Below the pieces are notes generated by a model, which ran no database searches, was not told the DNA's origin, and saw only the letters and a program-made list of their open reading frames with translations. 64,000 nt of DNA from Micavibrio sp. (GTDB lineage Bacteria; Pseudomonadota; Alphaproteobacteria; Micavibrionales; Micavibrionaceae). Within the stretch, counting starts at the first letter, position 1, and each line of letters opens with the position of its first letter. Both the position numbers and the translations under genes were made by a program. Location: contig JAPJQV010000009.1 of assembly GCA_030824965.1 (NCBI GenBank), forward strand, positions 17,215 to 81,214, given 5' to 3'. Shown piece by piece: positions 52,270-60,401 of this stretch.

Positions 52270-52346
52270 TGGCGTTCCCGACAGGATTTGAACCTGTGGC
52301 CTTCAGTTTAGGAAACCGACGCTCTATCCACCTGAGCTACGGGAAC
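52270..52346 (-). tRNA. tRNA-Arg, anticodon CCT
   Basis: 77-nt cloverleaf on the minus strand including an encoded CCA. Acceptor GTTCCCG/CGGGAAC pairs perfectly, D arm GCTC...GAGC, anticodon stem TCGGT/ACTGA with a 7-nt loop TTCCTAA (anticodon CCT, reading AGG), T arm ACAGG-TTCAAAT-CCTGT. It starts 8 bp after the stop of the OmpA-like gene. Confidence 0.95.
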
Positions 52347-52354
52347 AAAGATGA

Positions 52355-53497
52355 TTACCGGATGTAGATCTGAACTTCGCTTGATGTCGCGTCGGAGCTT
52401 GGGGCTGTTGAGATGTCAATCTGATCGCCCGGGACACCCATTTCAGTCATGCTGCGTAATACTTTTTCGGCATTGCGTCGGGCTTTTGTGTTTTCAATCG
52501 CCATTTGAGCCGTATTGCCAACACTTGGGTGGACCGCCACAACTTCATAACGGGCATTGGGGTATTTCGCCATCGCTTCATTCATGCCCATATAAAGAGC
52601 TTGCTGGTAATTTACATTCGGACGGTCAAAGCGTATTTTTGCCAAAGGCCGAGGATTGCTTGGAGCCGGAGGCGCTGCAGGAGTGGCTGCTGCAGCTTGC
52701 TGTAGAATATTTGATTCCTTCGCTACTGAAGAAAAAGGGCGGTTGGCCAAATTTTTTCCGTATAGATCGCCATTTGAGACGGCAAGCGTCAATGTGCGGA
52801 GATTATTGCGCTCCGTATTGAGATAGGCGGAAGTTCTTGAAGTGTCGTCGCTGATATTGTTTTGCAGGCGATCGATAACGGTGACCGTATTATTTATGCT
52901 GTCTTCCATCTGTGCCAGCAATACATGATCTTCTTCGACCGCGCCTGTCAAACCGTAAGCTGCGCGCGTTCCTTCTAAAAGGAAAGATGCCATTGAGGAA
53001 GCGTTCGCGGCTTCAATTGATAAATCGTTCAGGCGTTGCGCATTGTTTTCAAGCTGATCCAGGCTTGATTGAGCGGTTGAAAGGCGCTGTAACAGGCGTG
53101 GATTGCCGGGTGTTGTACCTGATTGCAACTGTGTGCTAATTGTCGCGACGCTCGCATAGTATTCTGCGGAAGTCGTTTGATTGGTTTTCTGGAGAGTTAG
53201 CAGCTTTTGCGAAATGTTGCCGACGGTTGACTGCAGTCCGGTAAGATCGCGCTGAATTTCGTTTATCTTGCGCGAAACCATCGTGCTGCCCTGTTCATAA
53301 TACGAGCCAAGTAATTGATTGGGCGTAATAACAGGGGATGGAACGGGCTTGGCATATACTTGGCTTGCCAATGAAGCGGGAAGGGGATCGTTGCTGACGA
53401 TTAAAGCGGGCGTGCGCGCAAGAGCTGGCGTTGCGGCGGCTATCACAAAAACTGACGCAGATAGAACCAATGTCGATAAAAAAGGTGACTTTAACAT
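52355..53497 (-). CDS. Secreted coiled-coil protein with OmpA-like C-terminal domain
   Basis: 380 residues. Signal peptide MLKSPFLSTLVLSASVFVIA...ALA-RTP. Residues about 70-250 are helical and rich in Gln, Ser and Leu in a heptad-like pattern (ISQKLLTLQKTNQTT, RLSTAQSSLDQLENNAQRL, TVIDRLQNNIS). A PAAPPAPSNPRP linker leads to about 100 residues with an OmpA-like shape: IRFDRPNVNYQQAL, a V-A-V-H-P strand, then TKARRNAEKVLRSMTEMGVPGDQI, the usual RA-x-V-x-x-x-L-x-x-x-G-V-x-x-x-x-I helix and strand. The canonical peptidoglycan-binding D-x-x-G and R are not obvious, so binding may be altered. It has a consensus-like promoter and is followed by tRNA-Arg(CCT). Confidence 0.7.
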   Translation of the reverse strand: MLKSPFLSTLVLSASVFVIAAATPALARTPALIVSNDPLPASLASQVYAKPVPSPVITPNQLLGSYYEQGSTMVSRKINEIQRDLTGLQSTVGNISQKLLTLQKTNQTTSAEYYASVATISTQLQSGTTPGNPRLLQRLSTAQSSLDQLENNAQRLNDLSIEAANASSMASFLLEGTRAAYGLTGAVEEDHVLLAQMEDSINNTVTVIDRLQNNISDDTSRTSAYLNTERNNLRTLTLAVSNGDLYGKNLANRPFSSVAKESNILQQAAAATPAAPPAPSNPRPLAKIRFDRPNVNYQQALYMGMNEAMAKYPNARYEVVAVHPSVGNTAQMAIENTKARRNAEKVLRSMTEMGVPGDQIDISTAPSSDATSSEVQIYIR

Positions 53498-53562
53498 TTC
53501 TGAATGATCTCTCTAAAAACTGCCGCCGGATCCCTTAAAGCGGAATCGCTAAATCTTTGTAA

Positions 53563-53591
53563 CTTATGGAATTGTGACCTTTGATTGTCAA
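53563..53591 (-). promoter_or_regulatory. Sigma-70 promoter of the OmpA-like gene
   Basis: Minus strand: TTGACA (53586-53591), 17-bp spacer, CATAAG (53563-53568), predicting a leader of about 58 nt before the ATG at 53497. The rest of the gap to tRNA-Arg(ACG) holds nothing else evident. Confidence 0.6.
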
Positions 53592-53651
53592 GCGACATAT
53601 AGGGTTATTCCACATGGAAGAGCGGGATAAAGGGTCAGGTAAAAGGGAAAA

Positions 53652-53728
53652 TGGCGCACCCGAAGAGGTTCGAACTCCTAACCTCCTGATCCGTAGTCAG
53701 GTGCTCTATCCAGTTGAGCTACGGGTGC
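53652..53728 (-). tRNA. tRNA-Arg, anticodon ACG
   Basis: 77-nt cloverleaf on the minus strand with encoded CCA. Acceptor GCACCCG/CGGGTGC, D arm GCTC...GAGC, anticodon stem CCTGA/TCAGG with loop CTACGGA (anticodon ACG, A34 expected to become inosine), T arm AGGAG-TTCGAAC-CTCTT with one G-T pair. A 113-bp gap without other features separates it from the next gene upstream. Confidence 0.95.
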
Positions 53729-53841
53729 GCTTTCTAAAAGTCGCCAGAACCTATGCGAAGCCCTTTGAATATGCAAGAGAAAAAAGTTCTTTTTCTATCG
53801 TTTTATCGGAAAATAAAAAAGAAGTGCTGAATGTAGGAAAA

Positions 53842-54288
53842 TCAGTCTTCCAGTTGCAATCCGCTCACAATACTGCCTTCCGAATTTCTTTGCATCGCAT
53901 CGGTTGCGACATCCAGAACTATATTGAATTCAGATATATCAAGGCTCTTTTTTGCCTGCTTTGGCAGGATAATTCTGTTTTCGATGCAATATTCTATAAG
54001 GGCAGAGCTTATAAAATCCGCGGTTAGGTTGAAATATTTATGCTCAAGGGTTTTGGCATCGAAAAAAGTGACGATTACCGATTTAGGCTTTTGTTCAATA
54101 TTATATTGTTTCTGAACACTGCTTTGATGTTGCTTCATCGAATGATGTTCGTATTCGGAAGTGCCCGCAAAACTAGCCCTGATGATTATGCCGGACGAAA
54201 AATTCATATCAAATTTTTTGCCATAACTGACTAACGCTTCAGTGGACTCGTTATGGGAGAACACGATTCTTCTAACTTCTTGAGGCAT
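53842..54288 (-). CDS. Hypothetical protein divergent from the pilus operon
   Basis: 148 residues, soluble, no signal or TM. It starts MPQEVRRIVFSHNESTEALVS and has a His/Gln-rich middle (YEHHSMKQHQSSVQKQYN) and a C-terminal half with VIVTFFDAKTLEHKYFNL and SSALIEYCIENRIILPKQAKKS. I recognise no family. No good ribosome-binding site precedes the ATG; instead an 11-bp perfect inverted repeat (54291-54331) begins 2 bp upstream, which could be a regulatory hairpin or an operator. Its position back to back with the pilus-assembly operon suggests it may be a regulator or accessory protein of that system, but this is context only. Confidence 0.6.
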   Translation of the reverse strand: MPQEVRRIVFSHNESTEALVSYGKKFDMNFSSGIIIRASFAGTSEYEHHSMKQHQSSVQKQYNIEQKPKSVIVTFFDAKTLEHKYFNLTADFISSALIEYCIENRIILPKQAKKSLDISEFNIVLDVATDAMQRNSEGSIVSGLQLED

Positions 54289-54290
54289 AT

Positions 54291-54331
54291 AGGTAACTTA
54301 TTGTTAATTCTTGATTCATAATAAGTTACCT
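54291..54331. promoter_or_regulatory. Perfect 11-bp inverted repeat in the divergent promoter region of the pilus operon
   Basis: AGGTAACTTAT (54291-54301) and ATAAGTTACCT (54321-54331) are exact inverted copies with a 19-bp AT-rich spacer. It lies 2 bp from the start of the 148-residue gene and about 90 bp before the pilus ATPase gene, so it could be an operator for both. It could also form an RNA hairpin in the minus-strand leader. Confidence 0.6.
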
Positions 54332-54419
54332 GTAAATGGAAATAAAGAAATATTAATAAATTATCGTTACCCTCTTAAAGCGGGTTTCATCCGTTTTTGC
54401 GTTCAATTCAATCTTTTAA

Positions 54420-56237
54420 GTGAGCCTAATGGAAGAACTAGCTATTCTGGAAGAGGATACTGGCAATCATGAGACAGGGAAAACTCTTCCCGATCCGGTT
54501 GCACCTATGAGTGCAGCCTTGCCTGTGGTGTCTCCCTTGCAAGCGCAGGAAGAGGGAGTTAAGGGCAGGATTGGCGATCGCCTAGTGGCACAAGGTGTCA
54601 TCACACCGGATCAGTTGAATGTTGCGCTTACGGAAAAGAAAATTTCCGGTAAAATGTTGGGTCAGGTTCTTGTTGACCTAGGGTTTATTACTGAAACCAC
54701 GTTGTCGCAGTTTCTCGCCGATGCGGCGGGTTTCGATGTTTTTGACGCTAAGAACACAATCTTCGATGGCGAGGCTCTGGATTTGCTCAGAAAAGAAGAC
54801 GCTCTCAAACTGGGCGTGCTTCCTGTCTCTTACGCGGATGGACAATTCGTAGTCGCTCTTGTTGACCCGTATGACGTTGTGGCAACGGATAGTCTGCGGC
54901 GTATTTTGCCCAGAGGTACGGTCATTAAGTCCCTCGTTACATCGCCAAGTGCGCTTAACGACGCGATCGATGCGGCTTATGGATATTCAAGTTCGATTTC
55001 GGACATTTTGAAAGAGCTGGAAAAAGAAGGCTCCGAAGATATTAGTAAAGTTAAAGAAGGTGCCGCATATCAGCATCCTATTGTTCGTTTGGTCAATGCA
55101 CTGGTTTTCGACGCGGTCAAGCTCGGCGTTTCAGATCTTCATTTTGAACCGGAAGAAAACTTCGTTCGTTTACGCTATCGTCTTGATGGCGTTTTATATA
55201 CATCGCAAATTCTTCACAGGCGTTTATGGAACGGTATTTCTCAGCGTATAAAAATTATTTCCAATCTTAACATTGCCGATAAAATGTCGGCTCAGGACGG
55301 CCGTTTTAATTTGAATGTCGGGGGACGCGAAGCGGATTTCCGGGTTTCATCCTTGCCGACTGTCTGGGGTGAAAATATCGTTCTGCGGGTTCTTGATAAA
55401 AGCAATAATATCATGCCGCTGGAAAAGCTTGGTTTCAGTCCTCATAACCTCAAAAACATTCAGACAGCGCAAAGCAAGCCGGAAGGGATTATCATCGTTA
55501 CCGGTCCAACGGGTTCGGGTAAATCGACGTCTCTTTATTCTATGTTGAACGCGATCAATACCGTGGATGTAAATATTCAAACTCTCGAAGATCCGGTTGA
55601 ATACTCTTTGCCGATGATACGTCAAACGCATGTCAAAGAAGGAATTCTGGATTTTGCGGACGGTATTAAAGCTCTTTTGCGTCAGGATCCCGACATTATC
55701 TTTATCGGTGAGATTCGTGATGGTGTTACGGGTGAGATGGCCTTGAAGGCCGCGATGACCGGGCACCAGGTTTATACGACGCTTCACACGAACGACTCTT
55801 TCGGCGCCATTCCTCGCCTCGTGGATCTCGGCCTTAAGCCCGGTATGATTGCCGGTACGATTATAGCTGTCTTTGCTCAACGTCTTGTACGTCGCTTATG
55901 TATTCACTGTAAGGAAGAGCATGTAGCAACAGAAGAAGAATGCAAAACTCTCGGAGTGGATGCTGCAAATCCTCCTAAAATTTTCCATGCGAAGCCCGGC
56001 GGTTGTCCGGCTTGCAAGAACCAAGGATATAAAGGTCGGGTAGCCGTAGCGGAAATTCTGCTTTTAAATGACGATTTAGATGAAATAATCGCGCGTGGCG
56101 GTACTAAAGTTGAATTGCGCCGGTTAGCAAAGCAGCAGGGATTCAAAAGTATGAGAGATGATGGTATGCTCAAAGTACTTGATGGCTTAACCAGTATTCC
56201 GGAAGTCGCCGGTAATATCGACATCACTAAAGAATAA
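54420..56237 (+). CDS. GspE/PilB/MshE-type assembly ATPase
   Basis: 605 residues from GTG 54420 (ATG 54429 is equally possible). The N-terminal MshEN/T2SSE_N region (about 45-190) has GDRLVAQGVITPDQLNVAL and GKMLGQVLVDLGFI. The secretion ATPase core has SDLHFEPEENFVRLRYRLDG, Walker A GPTGSGKSTS (about 361), Asp box TLEDPVEY, Walker B DPDIIFIGEIRD (about 423) and His box TTLHTND. A zinc-binding tetracysteine (CIHC about 494, CPAC about 529) follows. The enzyme powers pilus polymerisation at the inner membrane. MshEN domains bind c-di-GMP in MshE, so that control is possible here. First gene of the operon. Confidence 0.95.
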   Translation: MSLMEELAILEEDTGNHETGKTLPDPVAPMSAALPVVSPLQAQEEGVKGRIGDRLVAQGVITPDQLNVALTEKKISGKMLGQVLVDLGFITETTLSQFLADAAGFDVFDAKNTIFDGEALDLLRKEDALKLGVLPVSYADGQFVVALVDPYDVVATDSLRRILPRGTVIKSLVTSPSALNDAIDAAYGYSSSISDILKELEKEGSEDISKVKEGAAYQHPIVRLVNALVFDAVKLGVSDLHFEPEENFVRLRYRLDGVLYTSQILHRRLWNGISQRIKIISNLNIADKMSAQDGRFNLNVGGREADFRVSSLPTVWGENIVLRVLDKSNNIMPLEKLGFSPHNLKNIQTAQSKPEGIIIVTGPTGSGKSTSLYSMLNAINTVDVNIQTLEDPVEYSLPMIRQTHVKEGILDFADGIKALLRQDPDIIFIGEIRDGVTGEMALKAAMTGHQVYTTLHTNDSFGAIPRLVDLGLKPGMIAGTIIAVFAQRLVRRLCIHCKEEHVATEEECKTLGVDAANPPKIFHAKPGGCPACKNQGYKGRVAVAEILLLNDDLDEIIARGGTKVELRRLAKQQGFKSMRDDGMLKVLDGLTSIPEVAGNIDITKE

Positions 56238-56259
56238 CATAAATCGCGGGGCGTGTAAC

Positions 56260-57471
56260 TTGGAACGATATAAATATAAAGCCTATAATGTAAAAGGCCG
56301 TGTCATACGCGGTGTTGTTTCTGCGGCGAATGAAACGGATCTGTTCAACCAGCTCCAGTCAGCGGGTCTTGAGCTTGTCACATGCGCGGTTATCAAGCAA
56401 AGTTCCAGGCCCACCATAGGAGGGCGCAGGAAGGTAAAAACCCGTGACTTGATCCAGTTATTTTTGGCACTGGAGCAAATGCAATCTGCTGGTGTCCCCA
56501 TGCTCGATGCATTAAGCGATATTCGAGAAAGTATGGATAACCAGACTTTGGCGGATATCATGTCCGATATTTACCGAAATGTTTCCGAAGGCAGTTCTTT
56601 ATCGGAATCAATGGCAGCGCATCCAAAAGTTTTTGGAAATTTATACATTTCCTTGATTAAGGCGGGTGAAGGAACTGGTGACTTAAGTAAATCCTATCTC
56701 ATGCTGATCAAATATTTGAAATGGGTCGACGATATGTCGAGCAAAATCAAAAAAGCTATTCGTTATCCGATAGTTCTCGGTTTAGCTGTCGTCCTGACGT
56801 GTGTGGTGATGATGGGATATGTCGTTCCGCAAATTGTCGGATTTATCGCTAATATTGGTCAGGAGCTACCCTTCTACACAATCGCTCTTGTTGCTACGTC
56901 TCTATTTTTCCAAAAATATTGGTGGATCATCCTGCTGGCACCGATTGCAACTTTCATTGTATACAAGGTTCTAAGAAGACTCTCGGCAGATTTCGCATAT
57001 CGGTCCGATGTCGCTTTTTTAAGGCTGCCAGTTGCAGGCGATCTCATTAAAAAAATTAATATTGCCCGTTATTCTCAAACATTTGCTGCGCTTTATTCAA
57101 GCGGTATTCCCGTTGTTAATTGCTTGAAAGCCGCGCAGGACACAGTTTCAAATCTCGGTTTGAATGAAGCTTTGGAATTAACGCTGAATAAGGTGCAAAC
57201 AGGGTCTACTCTGTCGGAAGGTTTCCATGCCTCCGGTGAATTTCCCACTCTTGTCGTTCGAATGGTGCGAATAGGCGAAGAATCAGGGAATCTCTCTCCT
57301 GTTTTTGATCAGGTTTCAGAGTTTTACACAAAAGATGTCGACGAAGCTGTTCAAGGTATGATCGCCATGATCGAACCGGCATTGACTTTACTGCTGGGAG
57401 GTATGATCCTATGGATCGCTGCTGGGGTGTTCGGCCCGATTTACGGCAGCTTCGAAAACATGAATTTCTAA
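56260..57471 (+). CDS. PilC/GspF-type inner-membrane platform protein
   Basis: 403 residues from TTG 56260. It begins ERYKYKAYNVKGRVIRGVVSA and has two T2SSF domains: LIQLFLALEQMQSAGVPMLDAL ... GEGTGDLS, and after the TMs ARYSQTFAALYSSGIPVVNCL ... IGEESGNLS. TM segments lie near residues 170-190, 210-230 and 370-390. PilC/GspF is the rotor-like platform coupling the ATPase to the growing pilus. It lies 22 bp after the ATPase gene, as in type IV pilus, MSHA and type II secretion operons. Confidence 0.95.
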   Translation: MERYKYKAYNVKGRVIRGVVSAANETDLFNQLQSAGLELVTCAVIKQSSRPTIGGRRKVKTRDLIQLFLALEQMQSAGVPMLDALSDIRESMDNQTLADIMSDIYRNVSEGSSLSESMAAHPKVFGNLYISLIKAGEGTGDLSKSYLMLIKYLKWVDDMSSKIKKAIRYPIVLGLAVVLTCVVMMGYVVPQIVGFIANIGQELPFYTIALVATSLFFQKYWWIILLAPIATFIVYKVLRRLSADFAYRSDVAFLRLPVAGDLIKKINIARYSQTFAALYSSGIPVVNCLKAAQDTVSNLGLNEALELTLNKVQTGSTLSEGFHASGEFPTLVVRMVRIGEESGNLSPVFDQVSEFYTKDVDEAVQGMIAMIEPALTLLLGGMILWIAAGVFGPIYGSFENMNF

Positions 57472-57477
57472 CAGTAA

Positions 57478-59109
57478 GTGGTTCTCTTGTCGGTTATTTC
57501 AGCTACAAAATGCGTTTTGCTACTTACGGACGATTCGCTTTGTATCTACAAAGTCAGTTCAAAAAGCGCGAATCTGGTTCATAATATCGGCTGGCGCACG
57601 CCGGATTTTGAGGTAAATGTCGCCGATGCGCTCAATCGTGAAGCCGGGACCGGGTCGGTTTATATCTTAAACGACACGGTCGAACAGCATTACCGTAAAG
57701 AAAAATTAGGCAAACTTAATATAGTCGACAAAAAGAATATTGTAGCTCGGCGTCTAAATATGGCGTTCCCAAGCTATCCAACTAGGGCGTTTGTCGAGTT
57801 AAAAGAAAAGAATAAAAAGAAATCCGTCGATCAGGAAAGTCTATATCTTTTTTCTGCGGTACCTTCGACAGATGCCCTCAGGAAATTGCTTGATGCGATT
57901 AAACGTTCCGATTGTGCGGTTTCAAGTTACTGTTTGCTTCCTGTAGAATCAGTCGACCTTGTGGAAAAACTGGCTTCCAAACTAGCCAAGGAAAATCGCC
58001 AGACTGAAAGATCGGCCTGGAGCCTTTTAATCGGTCAACATCACGGAGGTGGCCTGCGTCAGGTCGTCGTAAAAAATAACCAGATTGCCTTGACTCGTAT
58101 TACGCCGGTATCCCAACCTGTTGAAGGAAACGGCGCGCAATGGGCGTCGGACGTGGTACAGGAAATCCAGTCGACTATCAGTTATCTGGCACGTTTCGGT
58201 TATACTCAGGATGACGGCCTTGATATTGTTATGATCGCAAAGCCGGATTATGGGGCGCTGGTCGAGGGCATGCTGAATATTCGCTGCCAGTTTCACTTGA
58301 TGACATTGCAAAGAGCAGCCGAACTTGCTGGTTTAAATGTCGGACGTAATTTAGATTCACATTACGCAGAAGCTTTGCACGTTGCATGGTTTGCAAAAAA
58401 GCTCAGCCCTTCGATGCCGATGAAGTCTCGAGAAATCGAGACTGTCGCCAAACCGCGTAAAGCGGCTTTTTATGGGGCTCTTCTTTTGACGGCAGGGCTG
58501 GCTTATCTTTTATTAAACCTGTCGTCCGAATATCAGGCAATACATGCGGCGAAACAAAATGCCGCCGAAGTGCAAAAAATGCAGGTTCTGGCCGACCAGA
58601 TTTATCAGGAAGAAATAAAGCGAAAAGAATCTTTGGGTATTGATATCAAACTGATCCAAAGCTCTATCGGTATATACAAAGGCTTTGACCAGATGACCTT
58701 TGATCCTTTGCCTGCTTTGGAAGTTATCGGTGCTCAATTAAAAGATCTGCGAATTAATAGTTTCCGGATAGATGAAGCGGATATTGCCAATAATAACGGC
58801 GCCCTGAACCCTGACGGAAGTGCGGCGATTGATAAAGAAATGACATTGACACTAGGTTTTACTTTTCCGGGAAACGTCAAGCCGCAGGATGGAAATCTTC
58901 AGCTCAGTAATCTTGGCAAAAGACTAACCCAAAGCCTTCCGGGATATAGTGTCGCTGTAACAAAACAACTGGCGGATCTGACCTATACAGGGACGGTCGT
59001 AAGCGAAACCGGAATTAGTGCTGAACGCAGGAAAGCGTCAGATGTCTATACTGGTGAGATTCAAATTAAAAAGGAAATTAGACATGCTGGAAATACTGGG
59101 GCGCAATAG
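57478..59109 (+). CDS. Fused PilM/PilN (GspL/MshI)-like assembly protein
   Basis: 543 residues from GTG 57478 (TTG 57487 is possible). The N-terminal about 320 residues are cytoplasmic and resemble the actin-like PilM/GspL fold in layout: VISATKCVLLLTDDSLCIYKV at the start, repeated mixed alpha/beta blocks and the VVKNNQIALTRITPV strand pair. One TM (AAFYGALLLTAGLAYLLLNL, about residue 330) is followed by a coiled coil and a periplasmic ferredoxin-like domain with LPALEVIGAQLKDLRINSFRI, as in PilN/GspL. Thus one chain would do the job of PilM and PilN. The assignment is from architecture and position (after PilC, before a PilO-like gene), not strong motifs. Confidence 0.65.
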   Translation: MVLLSVISATKCVLLLTDDSLCIYKVSSKSANLVHNIGWRTPDFEVNVADALNREAGTGSVYILNDTVEQHYRKEKLGKLNIVDKKNIVARRLNMAFPSYPTRAFVELKEKNKKKSVDQESLYLFSAVPSTDALRKLLDAIKRSDCAVSSYCLLPVESVDLVEKLASKLAKENRQTERSAWSLLIGQHHGGGLRQVVVKNNQIALTRITPVSQPVEGNGAQWASDVVQEIQSTISYLARFGYTQDDGLDIVMIAKPDYGALVEGMLNIRCQFHLMTLQRAAELAGLNVGRNLDSHYAEALHVAWFAKKLSPSMPMKSREIETVAKPRKAAFYGALLLTAGLAYLLLNLSSEYQAIHAAKQNAAEVQKMQVLADQIYQEEIKRKESLGIDIKLIQSSIGIYKGFDQMTFDPLPALEVIGAQLKDLRINSFRIDEADIANNNGALNPDGSAAIDKEMTLTLGFTFPGNVKPQDGNLQLSNLGKRLTQSLPGYSVAVTKQLADLTYTGTVVSETGISAERRKASDVYTGEIQIKKEIRHAGNTGAQ

Positions 59110-59761
59110 GCTTATCGTCTTGGTAGGGCTGGTTTTGCTCTGCGGCGGTTCGGCGTATGCGTTATATGAATATTTAATTCCTCAAAAAACGGAAGCGGAG
59201 ACTGTTCTAAACAGCGCTAAATCTGCTTTGCAGCAAAAGCGCGTAGAAATTCAGAAACTAAAAGAAGAATATGCTTTGCTTCAAACGCAATTGAGAGATT
59301 TTAAAGATATCGAGGCAAGAGGTTTCTTTAACGATCAGGGGCGGGTTGAAGCTCAAGAGAATTTTGAAAAAATTCGTGCCGTATCCGGCGTTATCATTGC
59401 AAAATACAGTATCGCAGCTGGGCAATTGATTGAAGATCCCCGCGCAAGCGAGGCTGGATATGTTATCCTGACAAGTCCGATTAAAGTCGAGCTAGATAGC
59501 CTTGAAGACACAGATGTCTATAGTTTTATTAAACTGGTTCAGGAAAGATACCCGGGAAAAATTGACGTCGTGAAGCTTGACATGAGCAGGCCTGAAAAAC
59601 TTACATCCAATACTCTTCGTGCAATTAACAGGGGTTCTCCGGTCAACCTTATTAGAACGACTTTAGATCTAAATTGGAGAACAATGGCGGCTAGAAGTTC
59701 TGTGTCCCCGGAAAGCACAGCCGCGTCCCAATCTGCATCTCCTGATGGAGTTCTTCAATGA
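59084..59761 (+). CDS. PilO/MshJ-like inner-membrane protein
   Basis: 225 residues from the ATG at 59084, which has AAGGAAA 7 nt upstream and overlaps the previous gene by 26 bp; a longer frame to 59018 lacks such a site. It starts MLEILGRNRLIVLVGLVLLC: a short cytoplasmic tail and one TM (about 11-30), then a coiled coil (AKSALQQKRVEIQKLKEEYALL, split; about 43-75) and a ferredoxin-like periplasmic domain with VELDSLEDTDVYSFIKLVQERYPG. This is the standard PilO/GspM/MshJ layout, which pairs with the PilN-like periplasmic domain. The C-terminal 25 residues are Ser/Ala-rich and disordered. Confidence 0.75.
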   Translation: MLEILGRNRLIVLVGLVLLCGGSAYALYEYLIPQKTEAETVLNSAKSALQQKRVEIQKLKEEYALLQTQLRDFKDIEARGFFNDQGRVEAQENFEKIRAVSGVIIAKYSIAAGQLIEDPRASEAGYVILTSPIKVELDSLEDTDVYSFIKLVQERYPGKIDVVKLDMSRPEKLTSNTLRAINRGSPVNLIRTTLDLNWRTMAARSSVSPESTAASQSASPDGVLQ

Positions 59762-60396
59762 CATTTATCAAAAGAACTTTTTGTTTTGTATGGGGTATAA
59801 GCGTTCTAAGTGGACAGGCGGTTTGCGCTCAAAACGCAGCGCCAACAACACAGCCACAATTCCCTCAGACCCAATCGCCCATAAATTCCGAGCAACTAGG
59901 TATTTTAGCTAATACTCTCGCGCCTGAAGTCTTAGTTTTGAAACACATAGAGCAGGAGCTAAAAGAAAAATATAAAAAGGAAATCTATACGCCGCCAGCC
60001 GTGCAATCCTTGTTTTTTAATCCAACAGAGCAGGCATTGCTTCGTGAGGCGCGAAGCGGATTTAATACCAATGTAATGGATGACGGCAGCTCAATTGTCG
60101 AAGAAGATGAAAAACTCGCTTTGCAGAAAGATGCTCCGGCTAATGAAACAAGTTTTACCGAAAGAGCGTTGTCTTTAGGAGGTATTGTGTTTTCAACTCC
60201 GGATGACTGGACGATATGGCTCAATAGACGCCGGATAACATCTGCTAACCTCCCAAAAGAAGCAATAGATCTTCGTGTATATAAAGATTTCATCGAACTG
60301 AAATGGTTCGACGGGAAAAATAATAAAATCTTTCCAATCAGATTGCGTCCCAACCAGACATTCAATCTTGATGCTCAAACTTTTGTTCCCGGTTGA
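59758..60396 (+). CDS. Periplasmic pilus-assembly protein, PilP/MshK/GspC-like role
   Basis: 212 residues; ATGA overlap with the PilO-like gene. A signal peptide (MTFIKRTFCFVWGISVLS...VCA-QNA) is followed by a Pro/Gln/Thr-rich linker, a helical region (LAPEVLVLKHIEQELKEKY) and a compact C-terminal beta domain, SLGGIVFSTPDDWTIWLNRRRI ... LRVYKDFIELKWFDG ... RLRPNQTFNL. That small beta domain (about 70 residues) recalls the HR domain of GspC/PilP and MshK. These proteins connect the inner-membrane complex to the secretin. No secretin gene is in the window, so the partner is elsewhere. Assignment rests on position and fold shape. Confidence 0.6.
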   Translation: MTFIKRTFCFVWGISVLSGQAVCAQNAAPTTQPQFPQTQSPINSEQLGILANTLAPEVLVLKHIEQELKEKYKKEIYTPPAVQSLFFNPTEQALLREARSGFNTNVMDDGSSIVEEDEKLALQKDAPANETSFTERALSLGGIVFSTPDDWTIWLNRRRITSANLPKEAIDLRVYKDFIELKWFDGKNNKIFPIRLRPNQTFNLDAQTFVPG

Positions 60397-60401
60397 GAAT
60401 T

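Noticed and set aside
52071..52367. Plus-strand frame across tRNA-Arg(CCT)
   Set aside because: Covers the antisense of a tRNA and the start of the OlsB-like gene.
53581..54027. 148-codon plus-strand frame across tRNA-Arg(ACG)
   Set aside because: It reads through the complement of a complete tRNA and the 3' part of another gene.
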